The notes: generated from the sequence alone by a model not told the origin. Shown: positions 15,687 through 26,090, counted from the first letter of the stretch. The stretch: DNA of 64,000 nt from Sphingobacteriales bacterium (GCA_016192105.1 JACPUV010000007.1:124001-188000); one strand, 5' to 3'. Program-made: numbers and translations.

Positions 15687-16517
15687 TTATTCAGATTCTA
15701 CCCTGAAGGTGATCGGTTGTTTACGGTAGGCTTTTACCTGGCGTCCGTTCTGGATGGCGGGATTCCATTTGGGTCCTTTTTTAATAACCCGGATGGCTTC
15801 CTCTTCCATTCCATAGCCATTGTTGGTCAGCGCCCTTACATCACTGATATTCCCTTCCTTGTCCACCACAAACTGCACAACGGTAGTATAAGTTCCTTCA
15901 GGAGCTCCGTTATCAGTGGCTACCTGGCCGTTCGCATTTCTTTCCAGGTACTGGCGCCATTTGCTGTCGCCGCCGGGGAAAGCTGCCTCGATTTCCACTT
16001 TATCGAAGATCTTGTTTTCGTCATCTTCTTTTTTTACTTCCACGATCTGTTTCCCCTGGTCAATATCAACGGGGGCTACAATACCCTGGTCTTTGATCCC
16101 TTCCTGGCTCACCACATCGATCTTGGCTTCTTTCAGTTCCTCCTGCGGGGGTGGTGGTTTTTCCACTTCCTCATCTTTTTTGATCACCGGGGGAGTGAAC
16201 TGTTTCATTTCCACTTTCGGGGGGTCTTGTTTCGGGGGCGGAGGAGGCGGAGGAGGCGGAATTTCCTTTTTCTCTTCCTGCTTCACATCCTGGATCGTCA
16301 TCTCATTCAATTTAAGCTTTTTGTCCTCTTTCTCCTTCAGCGTACTGGATAAGATCGAGGCCAGTAAAGCCAACAGGGCTATGGAGCCTGTAATGATGAG
16401 AGCACGGGTAATGCGGCGGTTATAGGTCTTCCTTAAGTCATAAGCGCCATAGTCTTTGTTCTTTCCGTCAAAGATGATGTCAAGAACATCGGCTGATAGT
16501 ATTTTATTGGCTTCCAT
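15687..16517 (-). CDS. tonB: TonB-family energy transducer
   Basis: 276 residues. The cytoplasmic N-terminus has the DIIFDGKNKDYGAYDLRKTYNRR motif typical of Bacteroidota TonB, followed by one membrane anchor (ALIITGSIALLALLASIL). A long proline-, lysine- and glutamate-rich periplasmic spacer includes a run of nine prolines. The C-terminal TonB domain (YTTVVQFVVDKEGNISDVRALTNNGYGMEEEAIRVIKKGPKWNPAIQNGRQVKAY) contacts outer-membrane receptors. Last gene of the exbB-exbD-exbD-tonB operon, so it should couple proton-motive force to TonB-dependent receptors. Confidence 0.93.
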   Translation of the reverse strand: MEANKILSADVLDIIFDGKNKDYGAYDLRKTYNRRITRALIITGSIALLALLASILSSTLKEKEDKKLKLNEMTIQDVKQEEKKEIPPPPPPPPPKQDPPKVEMKQFTPPVIKKDEEVEKPPPPQEELKEAKIDVVSQEGIKDQGIVAPVDIDQGKQIVEVKKEDDENKIFDKVEIEAAFPGGDSKWRQYLERNANGQVATDNGAPEGTYTTVVQFVVDKEGNISDVRALTNNGYGMEEEAIRVIKKGPKWNPAIQNGRQVKAYRKQPITFRVESE

Positions 16518-16571
16518 TACGTAGCGTTTTTAATTAGATGCACAGGGGATTATTTTTCCATAATCCCGGGC

Positions 16572-17177
16572 TTATTTTATGCCTTCTGTTACTTTAATCA
16601 GTTCAAATTCCTGGTCAAAGATTTTCACCATTGCATAAGTCCGGACCTGGTTGATGGTCATTTCATCCAGCATATCCACCGTATTTTTATAGGTAGCATC
16701 CGGGCTGGGTTTGATGATGACTACAAAATCCTTGTCGGCGCAATTGCTGACGGGCTTTCCTTCTGCTTTGGCCTTGGCCTCACATTCGGGGTCCGGTACA
16801 TAACGGGAGATCACTTCCTTTTTCTTATTGATGATAATATCACGGATCCCCTTATAGGTAGTCGTCTTAAAATTGCTGCCGTCTTCCAGGAGTTTTCCTT
16901 CGTAATAGTAGATCTCATCATTTTTACCAAGCATGATGCTGAGAACGGAAGATTCCTTTACTTCTGTCTGCTCTTTCACATCCTTGACATCCTTTGGCAT
17001 GTTGAGGTCCAGCGTGGTAGGTGTACTCATGGTCGCTGTGAATACGAAGAACGTAATCAGCAGGAACCCGAGGTCCACCATGGGCGTCATATCCACCCGG
17101 GTGGAAAGTTTCTTGGCTTTCTTCACCCCCCTGCCTTTTTTGTGGCCACTGTCGCCACCTTCTTCTATACTAGCCAT
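16572..17177 (-). CDS. exbD: ExbD/TolR-family biopolymer transport protein (second copy)
   Basis: 201 residues. A basic cytoplasmic stretch is followed by RVDMTPMVDLGFLLITFFVFTATM, one transmembrane helix with the membrane Asp (MVDLGFLL) through which protons move in ExbD/TolR. The rest is periplasmic and contains a species-type insert with two cysteines (PDPECEAKAKAEGKPVSNCADKDF) that may form a disulfide. It sits 19 bp after the other exbD and 54 bp before tonB. Two different ExbD proteins in one operon are usual in this phylum. Confidence 0.93.
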   Translation of the reverse strand: MASIEEGGDSGHKKGRGVKKAKKLSTRVDMTPMVDLGFLLITFFVFTATMSTPTTLDLNMPKDVKDVKEQTEVKESSVLSIMLGKNDEIYYYEGKLLEDGSNFKTTTYKGIRDIIINKKKEVISRYVPDPECEAKAKAEGKPVSNCADKDFVVIIKPSPDATYKNTVDMLDEMTINQVRTYAMVKIFDQEFELIKVTEGIK

Positions 17178-17195
17178 AATGAATTGTTTTAGAAA

Positions 17196-17864
17196 TTATT
17201 TTTTTAAATCTTTTTCTCCGGCCGCTTCCTTCCGGTACAGTTCTGTTCCGGGCGGAATTTCATCCAGGGAGGTAACGAGATTGTATTTAAACTCCTCGTT
17301 CTTCTTCAGGGCGTTGATCACGGCTTCAAACGTCGGGTATTTTGAGCTACCATCTCCTTTGATCAGGTAATTCAGTTTTTCTCCCCTGAAAGCCAGTTTC
17401 GCCTGCTGGATCCACCAGATTAACTGGTTATTGAGCGTATCCAGTACCGGGATGCCGGTTTGCTTTAATTTCGGCTGATCCTTCGCATTGGTTCCCAGTA
17501 ATTGCTTCAACCCGCCAAAGGGAACGCCTACGGCAAAAGTCTGCCTGAAATTGGCAATTTCCGCGGGACTAAGGCCCAGGTTCTGCGTGGTATTGATCCC
17601 ATTGATGATCGCGTCGTATTTTGATTTATCCTTTTCTGATAATACAGAGAAGAATACCCGGTTGGCCGAATCGATGGTGATCATTACCGCATTGTTCTCC
17701 GGTAATTTTTGCGATAATACCGATCCGGGTGTTTTAATTTCCACGGGCTCAGGCGGTTTAAACTTGGTCGCCATAATGAAAAAAGACAGGATCAGGAATG
17801 CGATATCCACGAAGGGAGTCATATCCGTCGCCGTACTCTTTTTAGGTATTTTAACACTTGGCAT
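17196..17864 (-). CDS. exbD: ExbD/TolR-family biopolymer transport protein (first copy)
   Basis: 222 residues. STATDMTPFVDIAFLILSFFIMATKF gives the single helix with the proton-carrying Asp, followed by a periplasmic domain longer than in enterobacterial ExbD. The paralogue downstream shares only the membrane segment pattern, so the pair probably forms a heteromeric stator part with ExbB. 60 bp downstream of exbB. Confidence 0.93.
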   Translation of the reverse strand: MPSVKIPKKSTATDMTPFVDIAFLILSFFIMATKFKPPEPVEIKTPGSVLSQKLPENNAVMITIDSANRVFFSVLSEKDKSKYDAIINGINTTQNLGLSPAEIANFRQTFAVGVPFGGLKQLLGTNAKDQPKLKQTGIPVLDTLNNQLIWWIQQAKLAFRGEKLNYLIKGDGSSKYPTFEAVINALKKNEEFKYNLVTSLDEIPPGTELYRKEAAGEKDLKK

Positions 17865-17923
17865 GAGTCAATTTTTAGTAATTAGATGAATGAGTGTTCA
17901 TTTTCCATATCAAAACCAGCCTC

Positions 17924-18784
17924 TTATTTGTAAAGAGAAGCGAAGCTTTGAGTCAGGGTGAAACCTGATTCATCGATGCCATAAGTGATCGAGTCGATCT
18001 TGGTAGTGAATACGTTATACATGATCAGGGCAATAGCGGAAGTACCGATACCCAGGGCTGTATTATACAAGGCTTCTGAGATACCTACGGCCAGGTCACC
18101 GGCGGCACCACCACCCCCTTCTTCACCAAGGGCGGCGAAGGAGCGGATCATACCCATAACCGTTCCCAGCAGGGCGATCAGGGTACCTACGGAAGTAATC
18201 GTGGAGAGGAAGACCAGGTTCTTTTGCAGCATCGGCAGTTCCAGGGCTGTGGCTTCTTCCACTTCCTTCTGGATCGCGATTACTTTTTGTTCGGTATTCA
18301 GGTTGCCTTCGGAAATCATTTCCTTGTAGCGGCGAAGACCGGCTTTCATTACATTTCCTACAGAACCCCGTTGTTTGTCGCATTCACCCAGGGCAGCATC
18401 CACATTCCGGTTGGCCAGGTGATACTGTACTTTGCGGATAAAATCAGCGATTGACCCGTTACCCAGGGCTTTACGGATGGTCAGGAAACGCTCGATAGAG
18501 AACACCACCACCATCAGGAACATCCCGATCAGCAGGGGAACGATGATACCTCCCTCATAAATCCTGTTAAACGCGTTTTTGGGGCTCTTGTGCGAAGGCC
18601 AGAATCCTCCGGCGGCATCGGGTTCATTAAACCCACTGGCTGCTCCCATCATAAAACGCCAGATTGCATAACCGGCGATGATACAAACAATCGGTGCGAT
18701 CCATGAAATGGCATTGCTGCTTTTCTTTACGTGAACTGAGGTTGCCTTAACTGATGCTGTTGCAGTTGGTTTAATCTCTGCCAT
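17924..18784 (-). CDS. exbB: MotA/TolQ/ExbB proton channel protein
   Basis: 286 residues. There is an N-terminal membrane segment (ISWIAPIVCIIAGYAIW), a second (GGIIVPLLIGMFLMVVVFSIERFL), then the cytoplasmic domain and the conserved pair of helices STITSVGTLIALLGTVMGMIRSF and ISEALYNTALGIGTSAIALIMYNVF of the MotA_ExbB family. A GEEGGGGAAGD loop joins these helices. First gene of the operon, so its promoter lies in 18785-18994. Confidence 0.93.
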   Translation of the reverse strand: MAEIKPTATASVKATSVHVKKSSNAISWIAPIVCIIAGYAIWRFMMGAASGFNEPDAAGGFWPSHKSPKNAFNRIYEGGIIVPLLIGMFLMVVVFSIERFLTIRKALGNGSIADFIRKVQYHLANRNVDAALGECDKQRGSVGNVMKAGLRRYKEMISEGNLNTEQKVIAIQKEVEEATALELPMLQKNLVFLSTITSVGTLIALLGTVMGMIRSFAALGEEGGGGAAGDLAVGISEALYNTALGIGTSAIALIMYNVFTTKIDSITYGIDESGFTLTQSFASLYK

Positions 18785-18994
18785 GATCTTTGTTTTTTAG
18801 TTTTTAAAAGTTAGAATAGTCATCTCTTTCAGAGACACAATGCTAAGAAAAAGTTTGTACAAAATACACCCGTTCCGGTATTTTCCGGTAGGGGCTTCAA
18901 GTTAAGGATTTTTTAATACGGAACCATTTCCGGCTGAATTATTTACAGGAAAATCACAGGGAAATGAAGGAGGGAAAAATGCCCAGCGGGGCGG

Positions 18995-20272
18995 TTATTC
19001 GTAGCGGAGGGCTTCAATCGGATTGAGACGGCCGGCTTTGAGTGCCGGATAAATTCCGGCGGCCAGTCCCACCAGGGTGCAGATGACAATTCCGTAAAGT
19101 ACCCAGCCCCAGGGAACCACGAAGCCGGTATGGAGTACCAGCGAAAAAGTATTCCCTACAATAATGCCCAGGATGATCCCGAACAAGGCACCAAGCGTAC
19201 TGATAATGATTGCCTCCAGGAGAAACTGGCGGCTCACCATCCTGCCCTTGCCCCCGATGGCTTTCACAAGACCCACTTCCCGGGTTCGTTCCGAAACGGA
19301 TACCAGCATAATATTCATCAGGCCGATGGCGGCTCCGATCAGGGTGATCAGCCCAATCACTGTAGCGGAAATGGTCAGGAAACGAAGGCTGTTCATTGCT
19401 TTTTCCGCCATACTATCACTCCGGTCCAGTACAAAATTGCTTTCCTCGGTAATATTCAGCTTGCGGATCGGCCGGAACGTGCCTTCCGCTTCTCCCATCG
19501 CCGCATTCACTTTGAGCAGGTCATTGGCCTTCACGGCAATTACATACGAAAAACCGGAAGGGAAATTTCTGTCAATATTCGTGTACGTGGCAATAATAAT
19601 ATTATCCCGGTTAAATCCGAAGGAGGAACCTTTACTCTCCAGTACTCCCAGCACCCGGTAGGGAATCGAATTGATCCGGATTACAGAATTCACCGCGCCG
19701 GCTGCTCCCCGTTTAAACATTTTTTTGGCAATATCAAAACCCACTACACAAACATTCCGTCCTGTTTGCACATCCATGTGGTTCACATTCCGCCCGTATT
19801 GCAGGCTGAACCCGTTCAGCGCCAGGTAATTTTCATCCCCGCCGAACATCAGTACATTGGGACTGGTCTTGTAGTTCTCATACGAAACAATATTATTCCG
19901 GTTGGCAAAAATGGAAACACTTTTAACGGAAGGGAAATCAAAGCGGCTGACAAACATTTCCGCCTCATCCTTGGTGATCCGCTTATCCAGGTTGGAAATT
20001 CTTTCTTTCCGGCCGCCGCGTTTACTCAGCCTGACCTCACTCTGGTTCCCTCCCCCGAAATGGATATTTCTTTCTTTGAACCGGATGGTAAAGGCGTTGG
20101 CGCCCATCGAGGAAAAGCTTTCGGTGAATTTCTGGTTCATGGCCTGTATGGCCGTAATGATGCCGATCAGGGCCATGATGCCAAAGGCAATAATGGAAAC
20201 CGTGAGACCGGTTCTCAGTTTGTTGCTGCGTACCGTACGAAATGCCAGTGAAAATACATCGCGGAAATTCAT
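18995..20272 (-). CDS. MacB/FtsX-type ABC transporter permease
   Basis: 425 residues. N-terminal helix (LRTGLTVSIIAFGIMALIGIITAIQAM), a periplasmic MacB-PCD-like domain (about residues 40-280), then three helices within the FtsX domain (ATVIGLITLIGAAIGLMNIMLVSVSERTREVGLVKAIGGKG and onward). This topology fits tripartite efflux, lipoprotein release or mechanotransmission. The ATPase partner is not adjacent, so the function is open. It ends with TAAAGCGGLNPIEALRYE-like sequence (GRLNPIEALRYE), standard for the family. Confidence 0.9.
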   Translation of the reverse strand: MNFRDVFSLAFRTVRSNKLRTGLTVSIIAFGIMALIGIITAIQAMNQKFTESFSSMGANAFTIRFKERNIHFGGGNQSEVRLSKRGGRKERISNLDKRITKDEAEMFVSRFDFPSVKSVSIFANRNNIVSYENYKTSPNVLMFGGDENYLALNGFSLQYGRNVNHMDVQTGRNVCVVGFDIAKKMFKRGAAGAVNSVIRINSIPYRVLGVLESKGSSFGFNRDNIIIATYTNIDRNFPSGFSYVIAVKANDLLKVNAAMGEAEGTFRPIRKLNITEESNFVLDRSDSMAEKAMNSLRFLTISATVIGLITLIGAAIGLMNIMLVSVSERTREVGLVKAIGGKGRMVSRQFLLEAIIISTLGALFGIILGIIVGNTFSLVLHTGFVVPWGWVLYGIVICTLVGLAAGIYPALKAGRLNPIEALRYE

Positions 20273-20346
20273 ATACAGAAGCTAAGCGGAACAGCTCCCT
20301 GCTGTTGCCGGACAAAGATAGCTAATGATCCACTGCGAAAGGGTGC

Positions 20347-21723
20347 TTAAAAGTACAGGCGGCCCAAAAGCAGTTCGGGGAATAGCCCGAGCAGGATAAC
20401 CAGCGCGGCCAGTATTCCCAGCACCCATTTAAAGAAAGCGGGGAAGGACGGATGAGCCGTTTCAGCAGGGGATTTAAAATACATAGCCTGGATGACCCTG
20501 AAATAATAATAGACACTGACCACCGCCATCAATACGGCAAATACGACCAGCCAACTGCTGCCCGGTGTGGCCAGCGCGGCCTTCAGCATATAAAATTTAG
20601 CCATAAAACCGGCGGTAAGGGGAATGCCGGCCAGCGATAACAGAAATACCGTGAGCGCGCCGGCTACAAGGGGTTCAGCTTTGGCCAGCCCGTTGAACCC
20701 GTCGAAGGTATAATCAGTCATGCGGGCCAGTACGGCAAATATGCCAATTGTGGCGGCACAGTACGCAGCGGTATAGATCAGTAAACCTTCTTTACCGTCC
20801 GCATTCATCGCGTAAAGGGCGAATAACATAAAGCCAGCCTGGGCGATACTGGAATAAGCCAGCATCCGCTTTACACTTTGCTGGAAAACGGCAGTGATAT
20901 TCCCGATAAAAAGTGTAACGGCAGTAATAACGGCCACCCAGATCCTCCATTGGGGCTGCTGGGCTTCAAAAGCGTCATCAAACAACCGCACAAAACCGGC
21001 AAAAGCAACCACTTTTACAATGGTAGCCATAAAAGAAGTGAAGACCGTGGGTGCCCCGTCGTACACATCCGGTGTCCAGAAATGAAAGGGCGCCGCAGAT
21101 ACCTTAAAGGCCATGGAGAACAGCAATAACGACAGGCCTCCCAGCAGCAGAATATTCGGGGTTGCTGTTACCATCGGGTTGACCACTGTGCTGAACGTTC
21201 CCCGGGCTCCGTAAAGCAGGGCAATCCCCATCAGCATCAGCCCGGTGGAAAAAGTACCCAGCAGGAAATATTTTAAGGAGGCCTCGTTGCTTTTCAGGTT
21301 GCGCTTGTCACTGCCGGTCAGGATGTACAGGGGGATCGAAATGATCTCAATACCGAGAAAGAGGATCAGCAGGGATTTGAAGGAAGTGACCAGGGTAACC
21401 CCGCATAAGATAAAAAAGATCAGCGCGAAATATTCGGCATAATACACCCCTACTTTTTCCATGCTGTCGGAAGACAATAAGAGATACAGCAGGACTGCCG
21501 CGAACACCACGGTATTGAACAGCAGGGCGAAAGGATCAAACAGTATCATGCCCTGCGTATCAATCTTAAAGAACGTGGTGCCGTTCATTTCCAGAATGTT
21601 CACGATGAGCAGGAGGAGGATGCCGGCAATGGCTACATTCCGGACAGCCGTTTTTTGTTTCAGCAGGATCCCGCTAAACATCATCACCACTCCCAATACA
21701 GCCGATATTATTAATGCGTTCAT
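20347..21723 (-). CDS. nuoN: NADH-quinone oxidoreductase subunit N
   Basis: 458 residues, polytopic, antiporter-like proton-pumping subunit of complex I. The central segment AAPFHFWTPDVYDGAPTVFTSFMATIVKVVAF is the proton-translocation signature shared by NuoL, M and N. It is the last gene of the nuo operon, 16 bp after nuoM. No clear terminator is visible before the next gene. Confidence 0.97.
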   Translation of the reverse strand: MNALIISAVLGVVMMFSGILLKQKTAVRNVAIAGILLLLIVNILEMNGTTFFKIDTQGMILFDPFALLFNTVVFAAVLLYLLLSSDSMEKVGVYYAEYFALIFFILCGVTLVTSFKSLLILFLGIEIISIPLYILTGSDKRNLKSNEASLKYFLLGTFSTGLMLMGIALLYGARGTFSTVVNPMVTATPNILLLGGLSLLLFSMAFKVSAAPFHFWTPDVYDGAPTVFTSFMATIVKVVAFAGFVRLFDDAFEAQQPQWRIWVAVITAVTLFIGNITAVFQQSVKRMLAYSSIAQAGFMLFALYAMNADGKEGLLIYTAAYCAATIGIFAVLARMTDYTFDGFNGLAKAEPLVAGALTVFLLSLAGIPLTAGFMAKFYMLKAALATPGSSWLVVFAVLMAVVSVYYYFRVIQAMYFKSPAETAHPSFPAFFKWVLGILAALVILLGLFPELLLGRLYF

Positions 21724-21738
21724 ACGTTCTGTTCCTTA

Positions 21739-23211
21739 TTACTTGCGGAATAAATAGCTTATATCAATTTTATTAACCCAGTCTTTGGCAAAACTGTCGG
21801 TCACCCCCAGTAATGACTGCGGGTGGATTCCCAGCCAGAGAATGATCACCACGATCACGCCCAATACCAGTTTCTCATTCAGTTTCAGGTCCGTTACCGG
21901 CGCTTTCAGGCTGACGGCTTCCCCGTAAAAAGTTTTGCGGATCATATTCAGTGTGTACACCGCTGCCAGGATAATTCCCAGCCCGGCCAGTACAGTGAAC
22001 AGCAGATAGAATTTTGACTGCGCCTGGAGCAGCCCGTTGAACATCAGGAATTCCCCGGCAAACCCATTGGTAAGCGGCAGGGCGATATTGGCCAGCGCAA
22101 TGATCACAAAGAAAGTGGCCATGACCGGCGCCTGTTGTGCAAGGCCACCGAGTTCGGATATTTTTCTTGTTCCATAGCGGCGTTCAATGATCTCTACAAT
22201 GATCCACAGCCCGATGATATTGACCCCGTGGTTGAACAGTTGGATCATCACCCCCTGTGCGGCACTGGTATTCTCGGAAAATACCGCGGCGCACATGAGT
22301 CCAAGGTGTGCAATGGAAGAGTAAGCGATCAGCCGTTTCAGGTCGTCCTGCCGGATCGCGATCAGGGAGGCATAGATGATGCCAATCACAGCCATGATCA
22401 TTACCGTATCGCCCCATTGATAAGAAGCAATGGGCAATACCGGCATCAGCCAGCGGATCAATCCCAGCAATCCCATTTTCACCATCACCCCGCTCAGGAT
22501 CATCGTAGTGGCGGTAGGCGCCTGTTCGTAGGTCTCCGGCTGCCAGGTATGGAAGGGGAAGACCGGCATTTTGACTGCAAAGGCGGCAAAGAACAGCCAG
22601 AAGACCCACAACTGCGTGCGGCCCGGTATCTGCACTTTATAAAAAGAAGCCAGGCTGAAAGAATGATCAGCCGTCTGCGAATGGATATATAAAATACCGA
22701 TCAGCATCAGTACCGAACCGAGAAAAGTATAAACAAAAAATTTGAATGTGACGGAGATCCTGCGCTCGCCTCCCCATTGGGAAGCCAGGAAATACATTGG
22801 CACCAGGGCCAGTTCCCAGAAGAAATAAAAGAGCAGCGCATCTGAAGCCAGGAAGACGCCCATCAAACCTGCCTGGGCCAGCAACATCAGGCCAAAGAAC
22901 TGGTTGGGCTTTTTATAGGACGCCTGCCAGCTGCCCCCTAACACCAACGGGTAAGCCACCGCGGTCAGTAAACAAAGTACCTGGCCCATTCCATCCAGTT
23001 TCAGGGAGAAGCTGCTGCCCAGGGAACTCATCCAGGGAGCGCTGAAAGTTAAATACGAATCCGTATTCAGCGTTGTGAGTCCCAGTACAGAAACGGCCAG
23101 CGATGCCAGTGAAGCCAGGAAAGCAAAACGCTTTACCGCTTTTTCCTCTTTCATAAAAAAAGAGAGCAGCCCGGCAGCCAGTGGAACAATTATCAGAAAG
23201 AATGCGATCAT
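21739..23211 (-). CDS. nuoM: NADH-quinone oxidoreductase subunit M
   Basis: 490 residues with about 14 hydrophobic segments. FFWELALVPMYFLASQWGG and MPVFPFHTWQPETYEQAPTATTMILSGVMVKMG contain the Glu and Lys of the proton channel in antiporter-like subunits. It lies 28 bp after nuoL and 16 bp before nuoN. Confidence 0.97.
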   Translation of the reverse strand: MIAFFLIIVPLAAGLLSFFMKEEKAVKRFAFLASLASLAVSVLGLTTLNTDSYLTFSAPWMSSLGSSFSLKLDGMGQVLCLLTAVAYPLVLGGSWQASYKKPNQFFGLMLLAQAGLMGVFLASDALLFYFFWELALVPMYFLASQWGGERRISVTFKFFVYTFLGSVLMLIGILYIHSQTADHSFSLASFYKVQIPGRTQLWVFWLFFAAFAVKMPVFPFHTWQPETYEQAPTATTMILSGVMVKMGLLGLIRWLMPVLPIASYQWGDTVMIMAVIGIIYASLIAIRQDDLKRLIAYSSIAHLGLMCAAVFSENTSAAQGVMIQLFNHGVNIIGLWIIVEIIERRYGTRKISELGGLAQQAPVMATFFVIIALANIALPLTNGFAGEFLMFNGLLQAQSKFYLLFTVLAGLGIILAAVYTLNMIRKTFYGEAVSLKAPVTDLKLNEKLVLGVIVVIILWLGIHPQSLLGVTDSFAKDWVNKIDISYLFRK

Positions 23212-23238
23212 ATCAGTAGCCCGCCCATGGCGGTGGAT

Positions 23239-25134
23239 TTATTTTCTCAGAAAAAATTGAATGGCGAAAATCAGTACCATGCTCAGCACCATCAGCAATA
23301 CATAGCTGCCGACCTGCCCGCTTTGCAACAAGCGCAACTGGCGGCTGCCGTAATTCACCGCACGCCCCACCCCGTTGACCAGTCCATCGACCAGCTTCGG
23401 GTCCACAATGGATTTAAATATCCCGCCCAGTTTATGCAGGGGTTGAACAATAATGGCTTCGTATAACTCATCCACATACCATTTGTTTTCGAGTACTTTC
23501 CCCAGTCCGGCCGCTTCTTTTCGCTGGTAATTCCGGAACATCAGCCAGGCGGCAATGATCGCCGCCAGTACCAGGCCGGTGGACAATGCCATCAGGAAAT
23601 ATTCCTGGCTGTGAGTCACCGGGTGTTCATGCGGAACGGAAGCGACAGCCGGTGCGAGGAAGGCAGTCAGTTTATCGCCCCCTTCACGGATCACTTCCGG
23701 TACTCCTATCCAACCACCCGCGAAGGATAATAGGGCGAGAATAACCAGGGGCAGTGTCATGGTCAGCGGGCTTTCGTGCAAATGATGCGCCTGTTCTTCT
23801 GTACCGCGGAATTTTCCGGTGAACGTGATAAAGAGTAAACGGAACATATAAAAGGCGGTCAGTAATGCGGTGAATAAGGCCACTCCGTACAGCAGGGGGC
23901 TCTTTTCAAAAGCGCTTAACAGGATGGCATCCTTGGAAAAGAAACCGCTGAACGGCGGAATGCCCGCGATGGCCACACAACCGATCACAAAGGTCCAGAA
24001 AGTGATTCCCAGTTTTTTCCGGAGACCGCCCATATTCCGGATATCCTGCTCTCCGCCCATGGCATGGATCACAGAGCCGCTGCCCAGGAATAAGAGGGCT
24101 TTGAAAAAAGCATGGGTCATTACATGGAATACTGCGGCCACATAAGCACCAGTACCCAGGGCCAGGAACATAAAGCCCAGCTGGCTAACGGTGGAATACG
24201 CGAGTACTTTTTTAATATCGTTTTGTTTGAGCGCGATCGTGGCGGCCAATAAGGCTGTGGCCAACCCGGTATAAGCCACTACATTCAGGGTAAGCGGGGC
24301 CATATTGTACAATACATGGCTCCGGGCGATCATATAGATACCGGCCGTAACCATGGTAGCGGCATGGATCAGGGCCGACACAGGCGTGGGACCCGCCATC
24401 GCATCCGGCAACCAGGTGTACAGGGGAATCTGTGCACTTTTACCGGTAGCACCAATAAAGAGCAATAAGGTAATGACCGTGACATCCGTTTGGGTAAGTT
24501 TCGCGAGGTTCTCCGCAGCAAATACATCCGCAAAGGAGACCGACCCGATCTTTGCAATGATCCAGAAGATAGCGATCAGGAAAGCCAGGTCACCGATCCG
24601 GTTCATGACAAAAGCCTTGTTGGCTGCTTTATTGTATTCCTGTTTTTTGAACCAGTACCCGATCAGCAGGTAGGAGCAAAGTCCCACCCCTTCCCAACCG
24701 ATGAACAGGATTACAAAGTTGGCGCCCATGACAAGGAGCAGCATGGAGAACACGAAAAGGTTGAGGTAGGAAAAGTACCGGCCATAGTGCCCGGGTTTTT
24801 CTCCGTGCATATAAGAAACCGAGTACAGGTGGATCAGGAAGCCCACCCCGGTGATGATCAGCAGGAACAGGGAAGATAACTGGTCCACCTTAAAAGCAAA
24901 GGGGATCACCAGCTTATCCACTGCCATAAAAGTGAAATACTCCGCCACATGGGTATTGCCATCTTTTACCTGCAGGAAGACCCAGCAACTCAAAATAAAT
25001 GAGCCCAGGACGGTTCCGGAACCAATAATACCGATCAGCGTTTTGGACAAATAATTCCTGCCCAGCCCGTTGACCAGGAATCCTGCCAGGGGCAGCAGGG
25101 GAATCAGCCAGACTATCTGTAATACATTATTCAT
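23239..25134 (-). CDS. nuoL: NADH-quinone oxidoreductase subunit L
   Basis: 631 residues, normal length. The antiporter core includes WEGVGLCSYLLIGYWF and SAQIPLYTWLPDAMAGPTPVSALIHAATMVTAGIYM. A C-terminal part with a long amphipathic stretch corresponds to the lateral helix that braces the membrane arm. Starts 23 bp after nuoK. Confidence 0.98.
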   Translation of the reverse strand: MNNVLQIVWLIPLLPLAGFLVNGLGRNYLSKTLIGIIGSGTVLGSFILSCWVFLQVKDGNTHVAEYFTFMAVDKLVIPFAFKVDQLSSLFLLIITGVGFLIHLYSVSYMHGEKPGHYGRYFSYLNLFVFSMLLLVMGANFVILFIGWEGVGLCSYLLIGYWFKKQEYNKAANKAFVMNRIGDLAFLIAIFWIIAKIGSVSFADVFAAENLAKLTQTDVTVITLLLFIGATGKSAQIPLYTWLPDAMAGPTPVSALIHAATMVTAGIYMIARSHVLYNMAPLTLNVVAYTGLATALLAATIALKQNDIKKVLAYSTVSQLGFMFLALGTGAYVAAVFHVMTHAFFKALLFLGSGSVIHAMGGEQDIRNMGGLRKKLGITFWTFVIGCVAIAGIPPFSGFFSKDAILLSAFEKSPLLYGVALFTALLTAFYMFRLLFITFTGKFRGTEEQAHHLHESPLTMTLPLVILALLSFAGGWIGVPEVIREGGDKLTAFLAPAVASVPHEHPVTHSQEYFLMALSTGLVLAAIIAAWLMFRNYQRKEAAGLGKVLENKWYVDELYEAIIVQPLHKLGGIFKSIVDPKLVDGLVNGVGRAVNYGSRQLRLLQSGQVGSYVLLMVLSMVLIFAIQFFLRK

Positions 25135-25156
25135 AAACTATCTCCCGAACCGGGTG

Positions 25157-25495
25157 TCAGTGTTTTAACCTGTTTAAAAAATTCACATCCACCGAATGGA
25201 TATTGCGGTACATCATCACAATAATGGCCAACCCCACACTGACCTCCGCCGCGGCCACCACCATGATAAAGAAAACAAAGAGCTGTCCGTCCATACCGGC
25301 CGTTCCGCTCAGATCCCCGGCCAGTATGGCCGCGTTCTGATGCATTTTGGAAAAAGCCACCAGCATCAGGTTCACGGCATTCAGCATTAATTCAATGGAC
25401 ATAAAAATAATAATAGCATTGCGGCGGGTCAGGACCCCCACGATGCCAATGCTGAATAAAGCGATCGACAGCACTATGTAACTAAATATCGGCAT
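25157..25495 (-). CDS. nuoK: NADH-quinone oxidoreductase subunit K
   Basis: 112 residues with three membrane helices. [24 protein letters not shown] contains the conserved membrane Glu, and [18 protein letters not shown] the second one. A 71-bp gap separates it from nuoJ. Confidence 0.97.
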   Translation of the reverse strand: MPIFSYIVLSIALFSIGIVGVLTRRNAIIIFMSIELMLNAVNLMLVAFSKMHQNAAILAGDLSGTAGMDGQLFVFFIMVVAAAEVSVGLAIIVMMYRNIHSVDVNFLNRLKH

Positions 25496-25566
25496 ATGTT
25501 AAGCTTTGAGCTAAAAACCAGGTTGAACACCGCAGAAAACGATCCGGCGGTTCTTCCCGGTTGTTA

Positions 25567-26067
25567 TTATTCTTTTTTCCCGATCACCACCGCGCCCACC
25601 ATGGCACTCAGGAACAGCACACTGCTGATCTCAAACGGCACAACGTAGGTGGTAAACAATTCCTTTCCCAGGTTTTTGATCAGCCCGATACTGCCTTCGT
25701 TCACCGTTGCGAACTGCTCCTTCGTGACTGAACTTTTCAACGCGGCCACCAGTACCAGCAACAAACAGCCCCCGGCCAGTGCCCCGGCTATTTTCAACCA
25801 GCGGCTTTTCTGCGGTTCGGTCTCCTTATTCAGGTTCATCAGCATGATCACAAACAGGAACAATACCATGATCGCCCCGGCATAGACGATAATGTTCACG
25901 ATCGCCAGGAACTGGGCATTGAGCATGATATAGTGACCTGAAATAGCAAAGAAGGTGGCGATCAGCCACAACACGCTGTAGATGGGGTTCTTGCTGGTAA
26001 TGACCATCAGGGCGCTGAAAATCGCCAGTACGGACAGAAACCAGAATAATATTTGAATGATGTTCAT
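25567..26067 (-). CDS. nuoJ: NADH-quinone oxidoreductase subunit J
   Basis: 166 residues. NPIYSVLWLIATFFAISGHYIMLNAQFLAIVNIIVYAGAIMVLFLFVIMLMN is the conserved helix pair of NuoJ that flanks the proton path. A short C-terminal region with one more helix ends in VVIGKKE. Confidence 0.96.
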   Translation of the reverse strand: MNIIQILFWFLSVLAIFSALMVITSKNPIYSVLWLIATFFAISGHYIMLNAQFLAIVNIIVYAGAIMVLFLFVIMLMNLNKETEPQKSRWLKIAGALAGGCLLLVLVAALKSSVTKEQFATVNEGSIGLIKNLGKELFTTYVVPFEISSVLFLSAMVGAVVIGKKE

Positions 26068-26090
26068 TTCTTAAAAGCCGTTAGTCGTTC